A DNA stretch of 64,000 nucleotides, taken from assembly GCA_946811185.2 (NCBI GenBank), contig OX328113.1, positions 2,666,001-2,730,000 on the forward strand. The letters run 5' to 3'. Positions 43,653 through 54,382 of the stretch are shown piece by piece. The number at the start of each line of letters is the position of its first letter. Position 1 is the first letter of the stretch. The notes under the pieces are model-generated. The model ran no database searches and was not told the origin of the DNA. It saw nothing but the letters and a program-made list of their open reading frames with translations. This stretch comes from Hippopus hippopus. Its lineage: Eukaryota > Mollusca > Bivalvia > Cardiida > Cardiidae. The translations under genes and the position numbers were made by a program.

Positions 43653-43851
43653 CTTAACCTGCTAAATTACGTAAATGAAACTTTAAAGTTGATAGTAAGA
43701 AACTAAATTTTGCTATTTCACAGATATTTCATGGGAGAAAACATCTCTTCATCGGACAGTGTTGATACAAGATCAGACTGCACATCATGTGCAGCCTGAT
43801 CTTGATCTACACTGTCCGCAAATGGCCCTTAACAGTCTAAGGGTCTAAAGT
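43653..43851 (-). repeat. MITE family A copy
   Basis: Begins CCTTAACCTGCTAAATTACG, has the inverted repeat ATCGGACAGTGTTGATACAA ... CTTGATCTACACTGTCCGCA (about 43753-43813), and ends near CTAAGGGTC. Confidence 0.8.
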
Positions 43852-44019
43852 AGTTAAATGTTTTCAGACTTTATGAAGTGCACATGATACCTTTAAAGAT
43901 ACATCTCTACAGCCAGCGTGAAAAATAAAAAAAGCAGTTAAAACTTTATAGTGTGTAAATGGTTCAGATATTGGTCACCTATGTAAATATAGTAACTAAT
44001 CGATAAATATGGTGCACTG

Positions 44020-44175
44020 CACGGTATAAAGAAACTCAAAGGATTTTTCCCCATTTTAAACTGGAACCGACAACAGCGATAGCGATAGCTTGGAAGGTCT
44101 CCAAAGCATGAAATGCATTTTCTATCCGTCGTAATCTGTGCAACCTTGCAGTCATCAGGGACAACATTTGGTATG
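44020..44175 (+). repeat. Dispersed repeat J, copy 1
   Basis: Shares GACAACAGCGAT, AAGG(T/C)CTCCAAA(G/A)CATGAA and GCAACCTTGCAG(T/C)(C/T)ATCAGG with 62700-62860 in direct orientation. Non-coding. Confidence 0.65.
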
Positions 44176-44375
44176 AAGACACAAGAATGATTATAGTTTC
44201 ATAAAATAAGGATGAAATGGGTTAAAAAGTGACTGAAAACTGGCTGAAAACAAGTATCTTTAAGTGATACGCACCCTCGAAGGGAAAAAAATCGGTGCAT
44301 GTTGTTTATCATGTGACATTTTCAGAACCCCTTTGGTTTTGGCTCCGAATCTAAAAATAGCTTTCAAGATAACCA

Positions 44376-44584
44376 TTAATCCTTTGGCTGCAAAGTGCTG
44401 CTCAAGGACCTTTCGCAGACAGTGTAGATCAAGATCAGACTGCACAGAACGTGTAGTCTGATCTTGGATCTACATTGTCCGATATGGAGATATCTTTCCC
44501 CAAAAAATAGCTTTGAAATAGCAATATTTCTGTTTTTGCTCACGGCTTGAAAGTTTTATTTCATTTATTTAGTAGGATAAGAAT
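44376..44584 (+). repeat. MITE family A copy
   Basis: Begins TTAATCCTTTGGCTGCAAAG. The palindrome at about 44414-44480 has arms CGCAGACAGTGTAGATCAAG and its near complement. The right end is TTTAGTAGGATAAGAAT. Confidence 0.85.
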
Positions 44585-44829
44585 CCTATCCATTTTTTCA
44601 CATACGCTATCTTATTTGAATTTGATTGGCCTGCTATGCCCTTGATAAATACAGTGACAATACATTTCTGAAGTTTGGTTTGATAATAAAAATATGATAA
44701 ATCCCTTTTAAAGCAAACGCCACTGGAAAAACGTTTTGACCAATGACGACACTTGTCACAACTCGGCCGGTTCCGCACCTACCTCTAACTTCGTCCGTTT
44801 AAAGGAGATTTCCATTTTGAACAGTCAAT

Positions 44830-45130
44830 CACTGACTAGCCCGCATACCTAAATTCGTAGAGCGTAGTACTTGTGAACGTGAATGTTTCGGCTCACTTGA
44901 GGGTGCGGGTTCGATTCCCACGGCTGGCCATCTAAAATTACTAATAGTCTTTCGGATGAGACGTTAAACCGAGGTCCCGTGTGACGGTGCTATACGTACA
45001 CCGAGCACGTTAAAGAACCTGGAGTAACTTAGGATGGGTTTCGTCCTGTATCTTTCACTATCCCCCATAACATTAATAACACCCTTAAAGAGGGGAACGT
45101 CCATATGGGCAACCGGTGACGACGATACAT
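44830..45130 (+). repeat. tRNA-derived SINE with conserved central domain
   Basis: A tRNA-like head ends in a good B box (GGGTTCGATTCCCACGGC, about 44908). A central domain follows (TTTCGGATGAGACGTTAAAC, CGAGGTCCCGTGTGAC, GCACGTTAAAGAACC). Very similar domains are shared by SINEs of distant animals. I do not recall the exact domain name with certainty. Confidence 0.7.
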
Positions 45131-45960
45131 AAAAGCACATTCAACTGTCAATTACATGATCTTAAACATAACGGCGTCCATGTAAATCGCTTAGCAATGA
45201 CAAGAACAACCGTAGTGAAGTTATTCACATCTATCGATCTGTCGTTGTCTGCGCATGTCATATTCTTCGAAGATTCGACCTGTCTGCTATGACGCATTAC
45301 CCATCCCCGAATACTTGGGAAAAGTAGGGCTTATACCGAACCTATTGGCCTATTACCCAAGCATGTAGGGGCTGTTTTAATAAATGGCCGATGCATAGGT
45401 TACCTGCTAGCCGATCATAGCTGAGTGAATCGCACCAGGCAGCGTTTTATAGAGTAAACGTTTATTTCAGTTTGAAATTCAAAGAAACGATTGTTGTTTT
45501 AAAAAGTAGTCCGGTTCAGTACCCAGAATGCCCATATTAGATAGATGTGTATTTGTAGAATGCCATCTAGTGGGAGATAATGATCGATCTGTCGATGAAA
45601 GCACCCAATGGAATCGATAAACCACACCAGAAATTAAATGTACAAACTGTTTGTCTGCGGAAATATTCTTAGAGGGATATCGATAGAAAATTGTGACTAA
45701 AGTTTTCTCTTTTAAGAGAAGCCTTACAATTTTGAAAGCGGTAAAATGGTGTACTTCCGGCGAAAAAATGTACCATGTAGGTTAATACGGGCGAAAGACC
45801 GCGCCGAAGGCGCGGTCTGAAGATCGCCTATAGGTTACACGTATTACGCCATTCTCAACCCTGAAGAACAATTTTTCGGCCATTTTAAATTTCTCCACAT
45901 GCGTCCGGCATACCTCGGGTGATAGAATCGGCGGAGTAGTGACGAGTAGCTCCACATGAA
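45110..45960 (-). repeat. Dispersed repeat G, copy 2
   Basis: In reverse complement this stretch carries the blocks found at 830-1240 in the same order, with insertions. A GC-rich hairpin (GACCGCGCCGAAGGCGCGGTC) lies at about 45789-45809. The stretch to 46520 shows no gene. Confidence 0.55.
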
Positions 45961-46544
45961 GAAAAAGTTGGACTGTATCCGTACTTCAACTTCCTTGACA
46001 ACCAGAAGGTTGATTTAATACAAGAAGAATTCAACACAGACTAAATCTACAAGATTGAAATTAATTATTTTTTTGTTAAAATTTCTTTAAATGTAGATGA
46101 AGATCTACAACTTTTCCCACTTTTTCGCGTATCATGACAAAAATATTTGAAAAATGATCAATATTGTTAATTTCAATGACGTATGAACTACGCAGTTCGA
46201 CATTCTTGCTTTGATGTCATTTTTTCTGATGTTTGGCCTTGATCCCGTTCGTCCTCTTGCAGCTCGCCCTATTTCGTGTTCGTTTTGATTTCTTCAACAC
46301 CCTCACCAACGTCTAGTGTTATTTTCACACTTTGTTCACAAGGCTCGTGAAAAGGTTACTTTCTTTAGTGGTTATTTAATTCAGAAAAATAAAAAGTATT
46401 GTAAACATTGTTGATTTTTAGAAAGCTGACATGATGACGAGGTATAGATAGTTGGGAAATACATACATGTAGAGGATTGGATAAAAGACATTTCAGAAAT
46501 TTTGTACGACAGAAAGAGAAGGAGTGCTTAATGCATTGTTTTCG

Positions 46545-48010
46545 GTTGACACAAGTAGTTTATTAGCTCTACTGTCTGAAAGCCACAAGAGCTTATGTCA
46601 TGGTATGGTTTCCGTCGTCCGTCCGTCCGTCTGCCTGTCCGTCTCTCCGTCTGTCAGTCCGTCCGTTAGTCTTTTTCTTGTTTACGTGATAAAGTCTGCA
46701 TTTGTTGTCAGATTTTCGTGAAACTTGCACAGTTTATTCATCTTATCAATAGCTTGAAACCCAATAATTTTGAAAAAAATCCAACAAACAGTATGGGAAA
46801 AGTAGCCATTCTAAGTTGAAAATTTCCATTTCTCGTTTTACCTGATAAAGTCTGCATTTGTAATCAGATTTTTATGAAACTTGCAGAGTTTGTTTATCTC
46901 ATCAATAGCTTAACACCTAATTATTTTGAGAAAAATCCAACTAATAGTATGGGAAGAGTAGCCATTTCAAGTTGAAAATTTCCATTTCTTGTTTACGCAA
47001 TAAAGTCTGCATTTCTTGTCAGATTTTCGTGAAACTTGCACAGTTTGTTGATCTTATCAGTAGCTTTGAACCCTTATGATTTTGAAAAAAATCTGACAAT
47101 CAGTATGGGAAAAGCAGCCATTTCAAATTGAAAATTTCCATTTCTTGTTTACGCGATAAAGTCAGCATTTGTCATCAGATCTTTGTGAAACTGGCACAGT
47201 TTGTTTATCTCATCAATAGCTTTGACTCTTATGATTTTGAAAAAAATCTGACAATCAGTATGGGAAAAGTAGCCATTTCAAGTTGAAAATTTCCATTTCT
47301 TGTTTACAAGATAAAGTCTGCATTTGTCATCAGATTTTTGTGAAACTTGCACAGTTTGTTTATCTCATCAATAACTTGATCTCTATTAATTTTGAAAAAA
47401 AAAATCTGACAATCAGTATGGAAAAAGTAACCATTTAAAGTTGAAAATTCCCATTTCTTGTTTACGCTATGAAGTCTGCATTTGTTGTCAGATTCTCATG
47501 AAACTTGCACAGTTGCTTTGTATCATCAACAGCTTGAATGCTATTAATTTTGAAAAATCCAACCATCAGTATCGGAAAAAAGTAGCCATTTCAAGTTGAA
47601 AATTTCCACTTCTTGTTTAGGCAATGAAGTCCACAGTTTTGATCCAATTATCTTGAAACTTGCAAAGATTATTTGGTTCATCAAGGGATTAAACTCTCTT
47701 AAAAGTGAAGAAAATCTAGTAATCCATACAAGAAAAACAGCCACTTGATTACTAAATATTGTTTACTCAACAAAGTTCACATTATTAGTCAGATTTGTTT
47801 GAAATTTGCAAGGATTGTTTCATACAAGGCATACTGAAACCCTATCAAATTTGGCTGGATTCCAAACAATTAGTTTTGAGAAATTGCACTTATTTTTTTT
47901 TCACTGTTTGTTCAATTCACCATGCCTACTTATGCTGTCTTAGTGGGTTCAAGTCCAGCTGCAAGAAACCAATCCCCCCCCCCCATTTTTTTGTCTTTTT
48001 TCTTTTTGCA
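46545..48010. mobile_element. Pearl-like element 2 (core tandem array)
   Basis: A head with CACAAGAGCTTATGTCATGG and a CCGT-rich microsatellite (about 46614-46675) leads into eight tandem units. The anchor AAACTTGC-like sequence falls at about 46721, 46877, 47032, 47188, 47343, 47501, 47656 and 47802, a period of 155-158 bp that shortens in the last unit. Each unit reads TTTACGCGATAAAGTCTGCA, TTTGTTGTCAGATTTTCGTG and TAGCCATTTCAAGTTGAAAA. It has the same plan as 12375-14010 but a different core sequence. Confidence 0.65.
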
Positions 48011-48114
48011 TCATGAATTCATCATGTATGCCAGCAAAAGATTACTGCCAGTAGAGCGATTTCCGGCCCTCAAGGGCATCTAGTTGGATTAATGGATTGA
48101 GGGGTACATGTATG

Positions 48115-48200
48115 ATTTTAATATGAGAGAAGAAGATTGATTGTGTGGTGTTTTTTGCCGTTTTCAACATTGTTTCAATTACACCAGTAATTTTAGGAGG
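48115..48200 (-). repeat. SINE body/tail fragment
   Basis: GATTGATTGTGTGGTGTTTT and GCCGTTTTCAACATTGTTTC match the 3' parts of the SINEs at 31195 and 51235. Confidence 0.55.
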
Positions 48201-48589
48201 AACTCGAATGTTTTCTGCAGAAGTTTTCAATTTAGAAGAGTGTAGAATTAGTCGTCTGGTAGAGTTAAGGCAGTAGATATCTACTGTCATCAAAAATTTG
48301 CTGGGCAGTGTCAAATAAACATATCTGCACAGATTCGTTGTTGTACGGATTATGATTGAATATGCCCGAGGAAAAAAAAAGTCTCTTTCGCCCGTTTCTA
48401 GGCTTAGCCTATTTTCATATTATCAAAGTACGTGATACAGGCGAGGGACTTGATCACCGGATCACCCGAGGTTTGCCGAATGCAGTGAGGAATGACAGCC
48501 AGAGTGTGTATCGGGTAACACAGCAATAAGGAAGTTTAAATGCTTTAAAGTCTGAAATTAAACCTGTTTTACTCTTTTACATACGAAAA

Positions 48590-48797
48590 AAATTTAGGCT
48601 TCTCCAAATTCAAAGCATTAGCAGACGACAATTTAGATGTGTGCTGAATGACTATTTTTCTCTTTAAATGGGTAGAAAACATTGTGGGAAAAGGAGAAAA
48701 TGCTGGTTACCAGCATTTTCTCCTTTTCCCACCATGTTTTCAAAAGCTGTTATTCTTTGGGGTCGTTAAAATTCGGGGTTATGCGGTAAAGAGTTAA
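48590..48797 (-). repeat. MITE family B copy, near-perfect inner palindrome
   Basis: The inner inverted repeat around AAATGCTGGTTACCAGCATT (centre about 48702) has arms of ~30 bases. The outer end is GCGGTAAAGAGTTAA. A second, degraded TTAACCCTTTGCA-led segment follows at 48794-49015 (ending in CCCTTTCTCACAATGTTTTG). Confidence 0.85.
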
Positions 48798-49124
48798 CCC
48801 TTTGCATTTTTATATAGCAATCAAAAATCTAAACTTTCTCGAAATTTGAGATATCTGTCGAAAAAGATAGATACATTTATAATAGAGTGTTCAGATAAAG
48901 TACAGGTGACCATTTTGAGAACAAGAGAAATTGTTGAAAAAAGGGAATTTTTCCCTTTCTCACAATGTTTTGAATAAATATCCAATAGCAGATTCAGTAC
49001 GAATGTTAAAGGGTTTTGAAAGGACTATTTATACAGTAGACGAAATAAATTTCGCAATGGATTTTACCTGTTTCGAACGGTAGGACGTGTTGTACATATA
49101 TAGGAATTATCTGCAGGTTTTTAA

Positions 49125-49172
49125 CTCAGTTAGTTAATTAGCTAGTTAGTTAGTTAGCTGGTTGGTTGGTTG

Positions 49173-49207
<35 letters not shown>

Positions 49208-49245
49208 GGCCAGCCAGCCAGCCAGCCAGCGAGTCAGTCAGTAAG
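49125..49245 (+). repeat. Compound microsatellite (GTTA, GGTT, CAGC)
   Basis: GTTA repeats at about 49130-49158 and 49173-49206 flank a GGTT tract, and a short CAGC tract follows. Confidence 0.95.
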
Positions 49246-49370
49246 TCAGCATATTTCATAAAAACAAAGTCACCGTCCGATACTTTGTTTTTGTACAAAA
49301 TAAAGAAAACAAATCTTTTTCTCTGCTCTTTGGCAAGGAATTTCTGTTTGATTTTTATAATCGTTTAATT

Positions 49371-49540
49371 TTAACCCATTATCAACCAATTACGACCTTC
49401 AACGACCTTTAAGAAGACGTTTTAAAACATTCTGGAAAAAAAGAGAAAATGTTGATAACCTGCGTAGGCTGACAAAGGTCAAAACCATTTGCTATGGGTC
49501 AATTTTCTGTATATCCAAGGACCATTCTTCCGCAAGATTA
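49371..49540 (+). repeat. Chimeric junction of MITE B 5' part and MITE C middle part
   Basis: Family B runs from TTAACCCATTATCAACCAAT to GAGAAAATGTTGATAACCTG. The sequence then switches, at about 49464, to the family-C middle (GTAGGCTGACAAAGGTC, TCTGTATATCCAAGGACC). Confidence 0.65.
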
Positions 49541-49728
49541 ACCCATAGGCTGCTGAGCGCGACTCACTGACCTTTTGCGGACAATGTAGATCAAGATCAG
49601 ACTGCACAGAACGTGCAGTCTGATCTTGGATCTACACTGTCCCAAAACATAACTCTGAATTAGCAATATTTGGGTTTTTACTATGGACTTGAAATTTCAT
49701 TTTGGTTATCTAGCAAGATAAGGGTTAA
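49538..49728 (+). repeat. MITE family A, best-preserved copy
   Basis: Bounded by TTAACCCATAGGCTGCTGAG and TCTAGCAAGATAAGGGTTAA, so TTAA is present at both ends with matching CCC/GGG termini. The central palindrome (about 49576-49641) has arms CGGACAATGTAGATCAAGAT and the near complement. Confidence 0.88.
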
Positions 49729-49734
49729 GTCGGT

Positions 49735-50640
49735 TATTAAACAAAATTTATTTCATGCTTTCCGGTAGGATATCGAGAAATAACAGTGAAAATATTTTTC
49801 GATATTACACGGGTACGACCAGTGAAAATACCGATTTTCATGTTCTTGTTGCCTAGGTAAATTGCGCGTGCCTCACAACCAGATGGAAATATGACGTCAT
49901 TTACCTTACATTTCTCGCGCTTGACGTAATATTGTAATGCGTTGTTATGCGGGAGGGGTACGCCACGGTGAATAACGGAAAAGAACTGTACTGGACTTTG
50001 ATAAAGCTCCTCCCAGAAGGGTTAAAAGCATGAAATAAATAGAATATTTGTTTTTTTGGGTGAAAGATCGAAATTTATTTCATCTCGTGAACACCATCGG
50101 TAATATTTTCACTCGTGGCTGCGCCACTCGTGAAAATATTACCGATGGTGTTCACTCGATGAAATAAATTTCGATCTTTCACCGAAAAAAACAAATATCC
50201 TCTATTTATTTCATGCTTTCCGGTAGATTATCGAGAAATATCGGTGAAATATTTTTCGATATTTCATGGTTACGACCAGTGAAAATACCGATTTTTATAT
50301 TCTAACTCTTCAATTGAAGGCGGAAACAGTTGGTCCCTCGCACTAGTTACCTAGGTAAAATGCGCGTGCCTCACAACCAAATGGAAATACGACGTAATTT
50401 ACCATACATTTCTCGTGCTTGACGTAATATTGTAATGCGTTGCTGTGAGGAGGGGGGGTACGCCACGGGGAATAACCGAAAAGAGATGTACTGGATTTTG
50501 GTTAAGTTCCCCTAGAAAAGGGTTAAAAGCATGAAGCTGCGCCAGTCGTGAAAATATTACCGATGATGTTCATTTGATGAAATATATTTCGATCTTTCAC
50601 CGTAAAAAACAAATATCCTCTATGTATTTTATGGATCTCT
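49735..50640. repeat. Element K: direct duplication around a ~140-bp hairpin
   Basis: Two direct copies (about 49745-50060 and 50200-50535) share TTTATTTCATGCTTTCCGGT, ACGACCAGTGAAAATACCGA, TGCGCGTGCCTCACAACCA and CTTGACGTAATATTGTAATG. Between them lies a hairpin at about 50065-50205 with ~65-base arms (GTGAAAGATCGAAATTTATT, CACCATCGGTAATATTTTCA) around a GTGGCTGCGCCAC loop. Part of the hairpin arm recurs after copy 2 (about 50535-50615). There is no coding content. Confidence 0.75.
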
Positions 50641-50720
50641 ACTCATGTGATGACGTCCTTGGTATACTGCACCATGGAGATGCATTAAACCCCCTTTTGC
50701 CAGAAAATGGCTCTTATCTA
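50628..50720 (+). repeat. MITE family C 3' fragment
   Basis: TGTGATGACGTCCTTGGTAT, CACCATGGAGATGCATTAAA and CCCCCTTTTGCCAG match the right end of family C. Confidence 0.7.
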
Positions 50721-50744
50721 AAGATACAGATATGCTGGGCTAAT

Positions 50745-50990
50745 TGCCTCTACAGGTGGTTTATTGTGACAGGATTCATTTCTCTCACCGCTGATCATAT
50801 GCCTTTCCCATGTATGACGATGGTCATACATGGGAAAGCAGCCGGTGGCTTGGAAAAAAAAATGTGTGAAGTACTTGTAAAAGAAATCCAGGAAAGCATG
50901 GATAAGTGCACTGGCAGCCGCGATAGAACTGAAATATTGTTGAAAACGGCGTTAAACAACATACAAATAAACCAGATAGCATGCCTTAGT
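50745..50990 (+). repeat. SINE body
   Basis: ACAGGATTCATTTCTCTCAC, AAGCAGCCGGTGGCTTGGAA and ATAAGTGCACTGGCAGCCGC are the body shared with 54650-55200 and, reversed, 31200-31400. It ends AAACGGCGTTAAACAACAT. A 140-codon ORF here is an artefact of the SINE. Confidence 0.7.
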
Positions 50991-51029
50991 CGTTAAACTG
51001 TAACTCGAAATCGCTATTTTGCCATATAT

Positions 51030-51125
51030 TAGATGGTTCGTTGGTTGGTCGGTTGGTTGGTTTGTTAGTAGGTTGGTCGGTCGATTCATTTATTCATTCA
51101 TTTATTCATTCATTCATTCATTTAG
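51030..51125 (+). repeat. Microsatellite (GGTT then ATTC)
   Basis: Tracts of TTGGTTGG/TCGGTTGG and then CATTCATTTATTCATTCATT. Confidence 0.9.
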
Positions 51126-51219
51126 TATACGTATTCACAAATAAGTAGTGCGTGGGGTCTTTTGGTGATTTAAATAGTAACTATTTAATCGTGACTTATA
51201 GGCATCATGGATGAATTTA

Positions 51220-51480
51220 ATAAATTGACTGATTGATTGATTGAATTTTTTACTGGTGTTTTACACCATTTTCAACGTTAGTTCAGGTACATCACGGCGG
51301 CAGTACATATATGCATGTTTTTTTTTTTATTTTCCATCAACCTTGAATTTGGACAATATTCTTTCCAAACCACTGACTGCTCTGTCGTATACCCATCGTC
51401 GAAACAACGATAAGAAGTGAGAGAGGAATAAATTGTTACAGGAGATCAATCCTTCCTTACAGCATAGCTTCTTCCCATAT
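51220..51480 (-). repeat. SINE, reversed, partial
   Basis: TTGATTGATTGAATTTTTTA (tail), GTGTTTTACACCATTTTCAA and CCCATCGTCGAAACAACGAT match the SINE at 31195-31400 in the same (reversed) sense. Confidence 0.65.
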
Positions 51481-52449
51481 AGACCTTTTTAAAACGCCGT
51501 TCGTTGCCAAGGAAATTCGATCCAAGAATTCCGCTTTATGCGCATGCGCACTGCTTGTAGGGCAAAAAGTCCAGTATCATACTGTTATAAGTCTGTTATA
51601 CTGGGACTTGTCAAAAGAATTTATCGATAAAATCTGTGAAGAATAATAGTGTCACAGGATGGTGTCGTCATGCTGTGCACTGGAATGAATAAACAGATAA
51701 ACGTCCCACAGTCAAAACACCACACTTTTGATTTAAATGTCCAAAATTTCCATTGCGAATCGGTTACACTTCCCCTTTAACCGTCCCCGTTTTTTTTTCA
51801 AGTTATTTGTTCAATATTGTATCGTCCTTTTTTTTTTGTAAAGAGATTCTATAGAGTTCTTATTATTATTTTATAGGTTATCGATTATTAAGGCATATCC
51901 TGCCGAATTTATATTTTTGACCAGCTTGAGAGGAATTTGCGTTGAAGTTCCCGTCATTTACCGTAATCAGTATCACTCAAACTCGGTATCATAAGAACTT
52001 GTGAGGATTCAAGATCAGACTTCCCCTATGTACGAACTTTTCTCTTATTACGCTTTTCGCGGAGCCCATTACAGATAACGCACTTATCATATTGTCTTCC
52101 TCCATAATTATGTATTCGACACGCTCAAATGGCTCCTTGTGTACAGTGATCTCACTAATTACTGTTAAAACTGTTAAACTTCCATCTAACCCTTTATTAA
52201 ACATTTACAAATCTTGACGACTAGATCTAATAGAAAAAAAAATCACGGTGAGAAAATCAGAAAAATGCTTTTAGCCATTATTTCAACCTTTCAACAATGT
52301 TTCCAAAGAGTTTTTTTGATTCTGTGGAAACCGGGAACATAAATTTCATATTATATAGGGCTTACCATCCCTCGTGAAAAACAATTATGGAAAAAGAGCA
52401 ACCATACACGAAAACAGGACTTGTTCTATGTTCTAAAAGTTCTATGATA
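51481..52449. other. Unassigned non-coding stretch
   Basis: Only a weak family-B-like piece is seen, near 52190-52320 (CTAACCCTTTATTAAACAT ... TTTCAACAATGTTTCC). Confidence 0.4.
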
Positions 52450-52556
52450 AAACTAACAAGTATGTGATATATTTGGTGGGTACCAAACTAACAAGTATGT
52501 GATATATTTGGTGGGTACCAAACTAATAAGTATGTGATATATTTGGTGGGTACCCT
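52450..52556 (+). repeat. Minisatellite, 3 units of ~36 bp
   Basis: ACTAACAAGTATGTGATATA TTTGGTGGGTACC occurs three times in direct order with one base change (ACTAATAAG in the third unit). Confidence 0.95.
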
Positions 52557-52558
52557 TT

Positions 52559-52805
52559 ATAAACCCTTTACCTTACTCTCCCTCGTCTTAATTAATGACC
52601 CTACATAATATGGCTCGAGGAAACATTATGGTAACATGCTGGCAACAAACATTTTTCCTTTTTCCACAGTATTCCAGCCCGTACTTTGCAGGGTTTGTCT
52701 GTTACTGCCTGGAATCGGTTAACCTTTGCTTTGATGATGTTGTAGCTCGTATAGATCTGACGTTCGCATGTAACAAGCACATGTAAGGACCCAACCATTA
52801 CCAAA
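52559..52805 (+). repeat. MITE family B, degenerate
   Basis: AAACCCTTTACCTTACTCTC, AATGACCCTACATAATATGG, AACATGCTGGCAACAAACAT and CTTTTTCCACAGTATTCC follow the family order but with many changes. Confidence 0.5.
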
Positions 52806-53239
52806 AAAGGATTTGTAGGCGTGCATATTATTTTTCTGAAACTGTCCTGGTCTGCCAGTTTCCTAGATAAAGGTATACTGAACCAAATTACACACTTGGC
52901 TATTTAGAATATTATCGTTAATCCGCAACCGTGACGCGTTTTCTTGTTTTTTCTTTGACGTCTTTGTCTTACTGTCACTTAAATACGGATCTTTTTTTTT
53001 TCAACGTGGTTGAAACCTAAGCATATAAGTTTGTCTATGTAGATCTATCGTTTCTTTGCCTCTGGACAGAACGTTTTTCATGTAATCATTCATAATTTAA
53101 CGTTTTTGTGCACATAATCTACAATCGGCCTCTGTTTTCTTCAGCATTTTTGCCCTACACGAGTGCGCATGCGCAGTTTTTCAGTTTCGTTACCAGGAAG
53201 TAGTTAAAACCTAAAAGGGTCTATAAAGTCACTACCTGA

Positions 53240-53400
53240 CAGCTGCGTTAGGATGAATTCTTTTTAGCTCAGTGGTTAGTGTATCGTCTTTTAAACCTCG
53301 ATAAACGAGGATCTTTGTCGCACGGGTTCGAATCCCAGCCATGGAGTTTTTATTTGAGCTATGCATTTGTTGCGAACTTTAATGTACGTAAGAAAATCCT
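53240..53400 (+). repeat. tRNA-derived SINE
   Basis: TTTTAGCTCAGTGGTTAGTG (A box) and GCACGGGTTCGAATCCCAGC (B box) are separated by 60 bases, too far for a tRNA. The head and the trailing GCTATGCATTTGTTGCGAAC resemble 26935-27060. Confidence 0.65.
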
Positions 53401-53469
53401 GTCGGGATGACTGTCATTTAACTCAGAGGAAAAAACTTTGCAAAATGGGGATTCGAACCGGTGACCTCC

Positions 53470-53660
53470 AGGATCCGTATTCACCAACAATTCTTAAGAA
53501 CATTCTCAGTCTTATTCTAAAGGATTGTCTAAATTTGAAAGTAACACAACTTCTGATTGGCTAAACCAAATGGTTTAGCCAATTAGAAGTTGTGTTACTT
53601 TATAAATCTAGGATAAGATCAAGAATGAAATTAAGAAATGCATGGTTAGCGCATGTGGAC
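53470..53660. repeat. Harbinger-related MITE (putative) with central palindrome
   Basis: The left end GGATCCGTATTCACCAACAA resembles the end of the 23.6-kb Harbinger element (GGCCCGTATTCACCAAAC). The centre is a long inverted repeat, AGTAACACAACTTCTGATTG / CAATTAGAAGTTGTGTTACT. The right end (AGAAATGCATGGTTAGCGCA) is too degraded to define a target duplication. Confidence 0.5.
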
Positions 53661-53669
53661 CCTGGTCAC

Positions 53670-54020
53670 AACGTACATTATGTGTGGCGTCCGTGGTTGT
53701 GGGGTTGAGTGTCGGTCTCGTAACCATAAGGTCCCGAGCTTGATACCCGGGAGCGGGTGTCAACTTTTGGAATTTTCATTAGCCCACACATTCTGCGCTA
53801 GTACTGGTGTACGCGTAGTTCCAAGGAAGCAGTATCGAGATTGCTTTAAACATATATACTTTACATCGATTTGGAAACAAGTTCTTACAACTTACGCTAA
53901 TCTATCTCAATTCTGCTTCCTAGGAACTACACCAGTATTCGCGCTGAATGTGCGGGCCAATGATAAATCACAAAGTTGACACCCGCTCCCGGGTATCGAA
54001 CTCGGGACCTTTTGAGAGAG
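53670..54020. repeat. Head-to-head pair of tRNA-derived SINEs
   Basis: On the + strand a head (GGTCTCGTAACCATAAGGTC, AGCTTGATACCCGGGAGCGG) and body (GCCCACACATTCTGCGCTAG) begin at ~53675. The same sequence, reversed, ends at ~54015 (GACACCCGCTCCCGGGTATC). The arms are ~100 bases, so the pair forms a large foldback. Confidence 0.65.
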
Positions 54021-54382
54021 GGAGATTAGTATATAAGTTGTAAGAACGAGCTTCTCAATCGATGTAAAATAAATATGTTTATACTAAACGTACATTATAG
54101 ATGCAGTACTACATGATGAATGAAAATAAACTTTCATTGGCTACCGGAAATTATTGGGATTTCCAGGTCATGTATAAAACCGCGTATCAATTGGGTTAAT
54201 ACACTGGGACTTCCTACCATTTCGTTATCGTCTTTTTGAAAATTCAGAACGTTTCTGTTTACAGTTGTTTCAACTTTTGTTTCGTATGTTTAAACTTTTT
54301 ACAAAATACTTCCGCGTTTTTTATCGTTATCTGTAATTTCGCCTATCAGCTTTCTGCCGAACCAGTTAGTGCGGTGGGTAGC

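Noticed and set aside
50574..50996. 140-codon ORF on the + strand
   Set aside because: It reads across element K, a MITE C fragment and a SINE body, all of which recur elsewhere as non-coding repeats.
53268..53345. Possible tRNA gene near GGGTTCGAATCCC
   Set aside because: The A and B boxes are too far apart for a tRNA and the same head occurs in other SINE copies.
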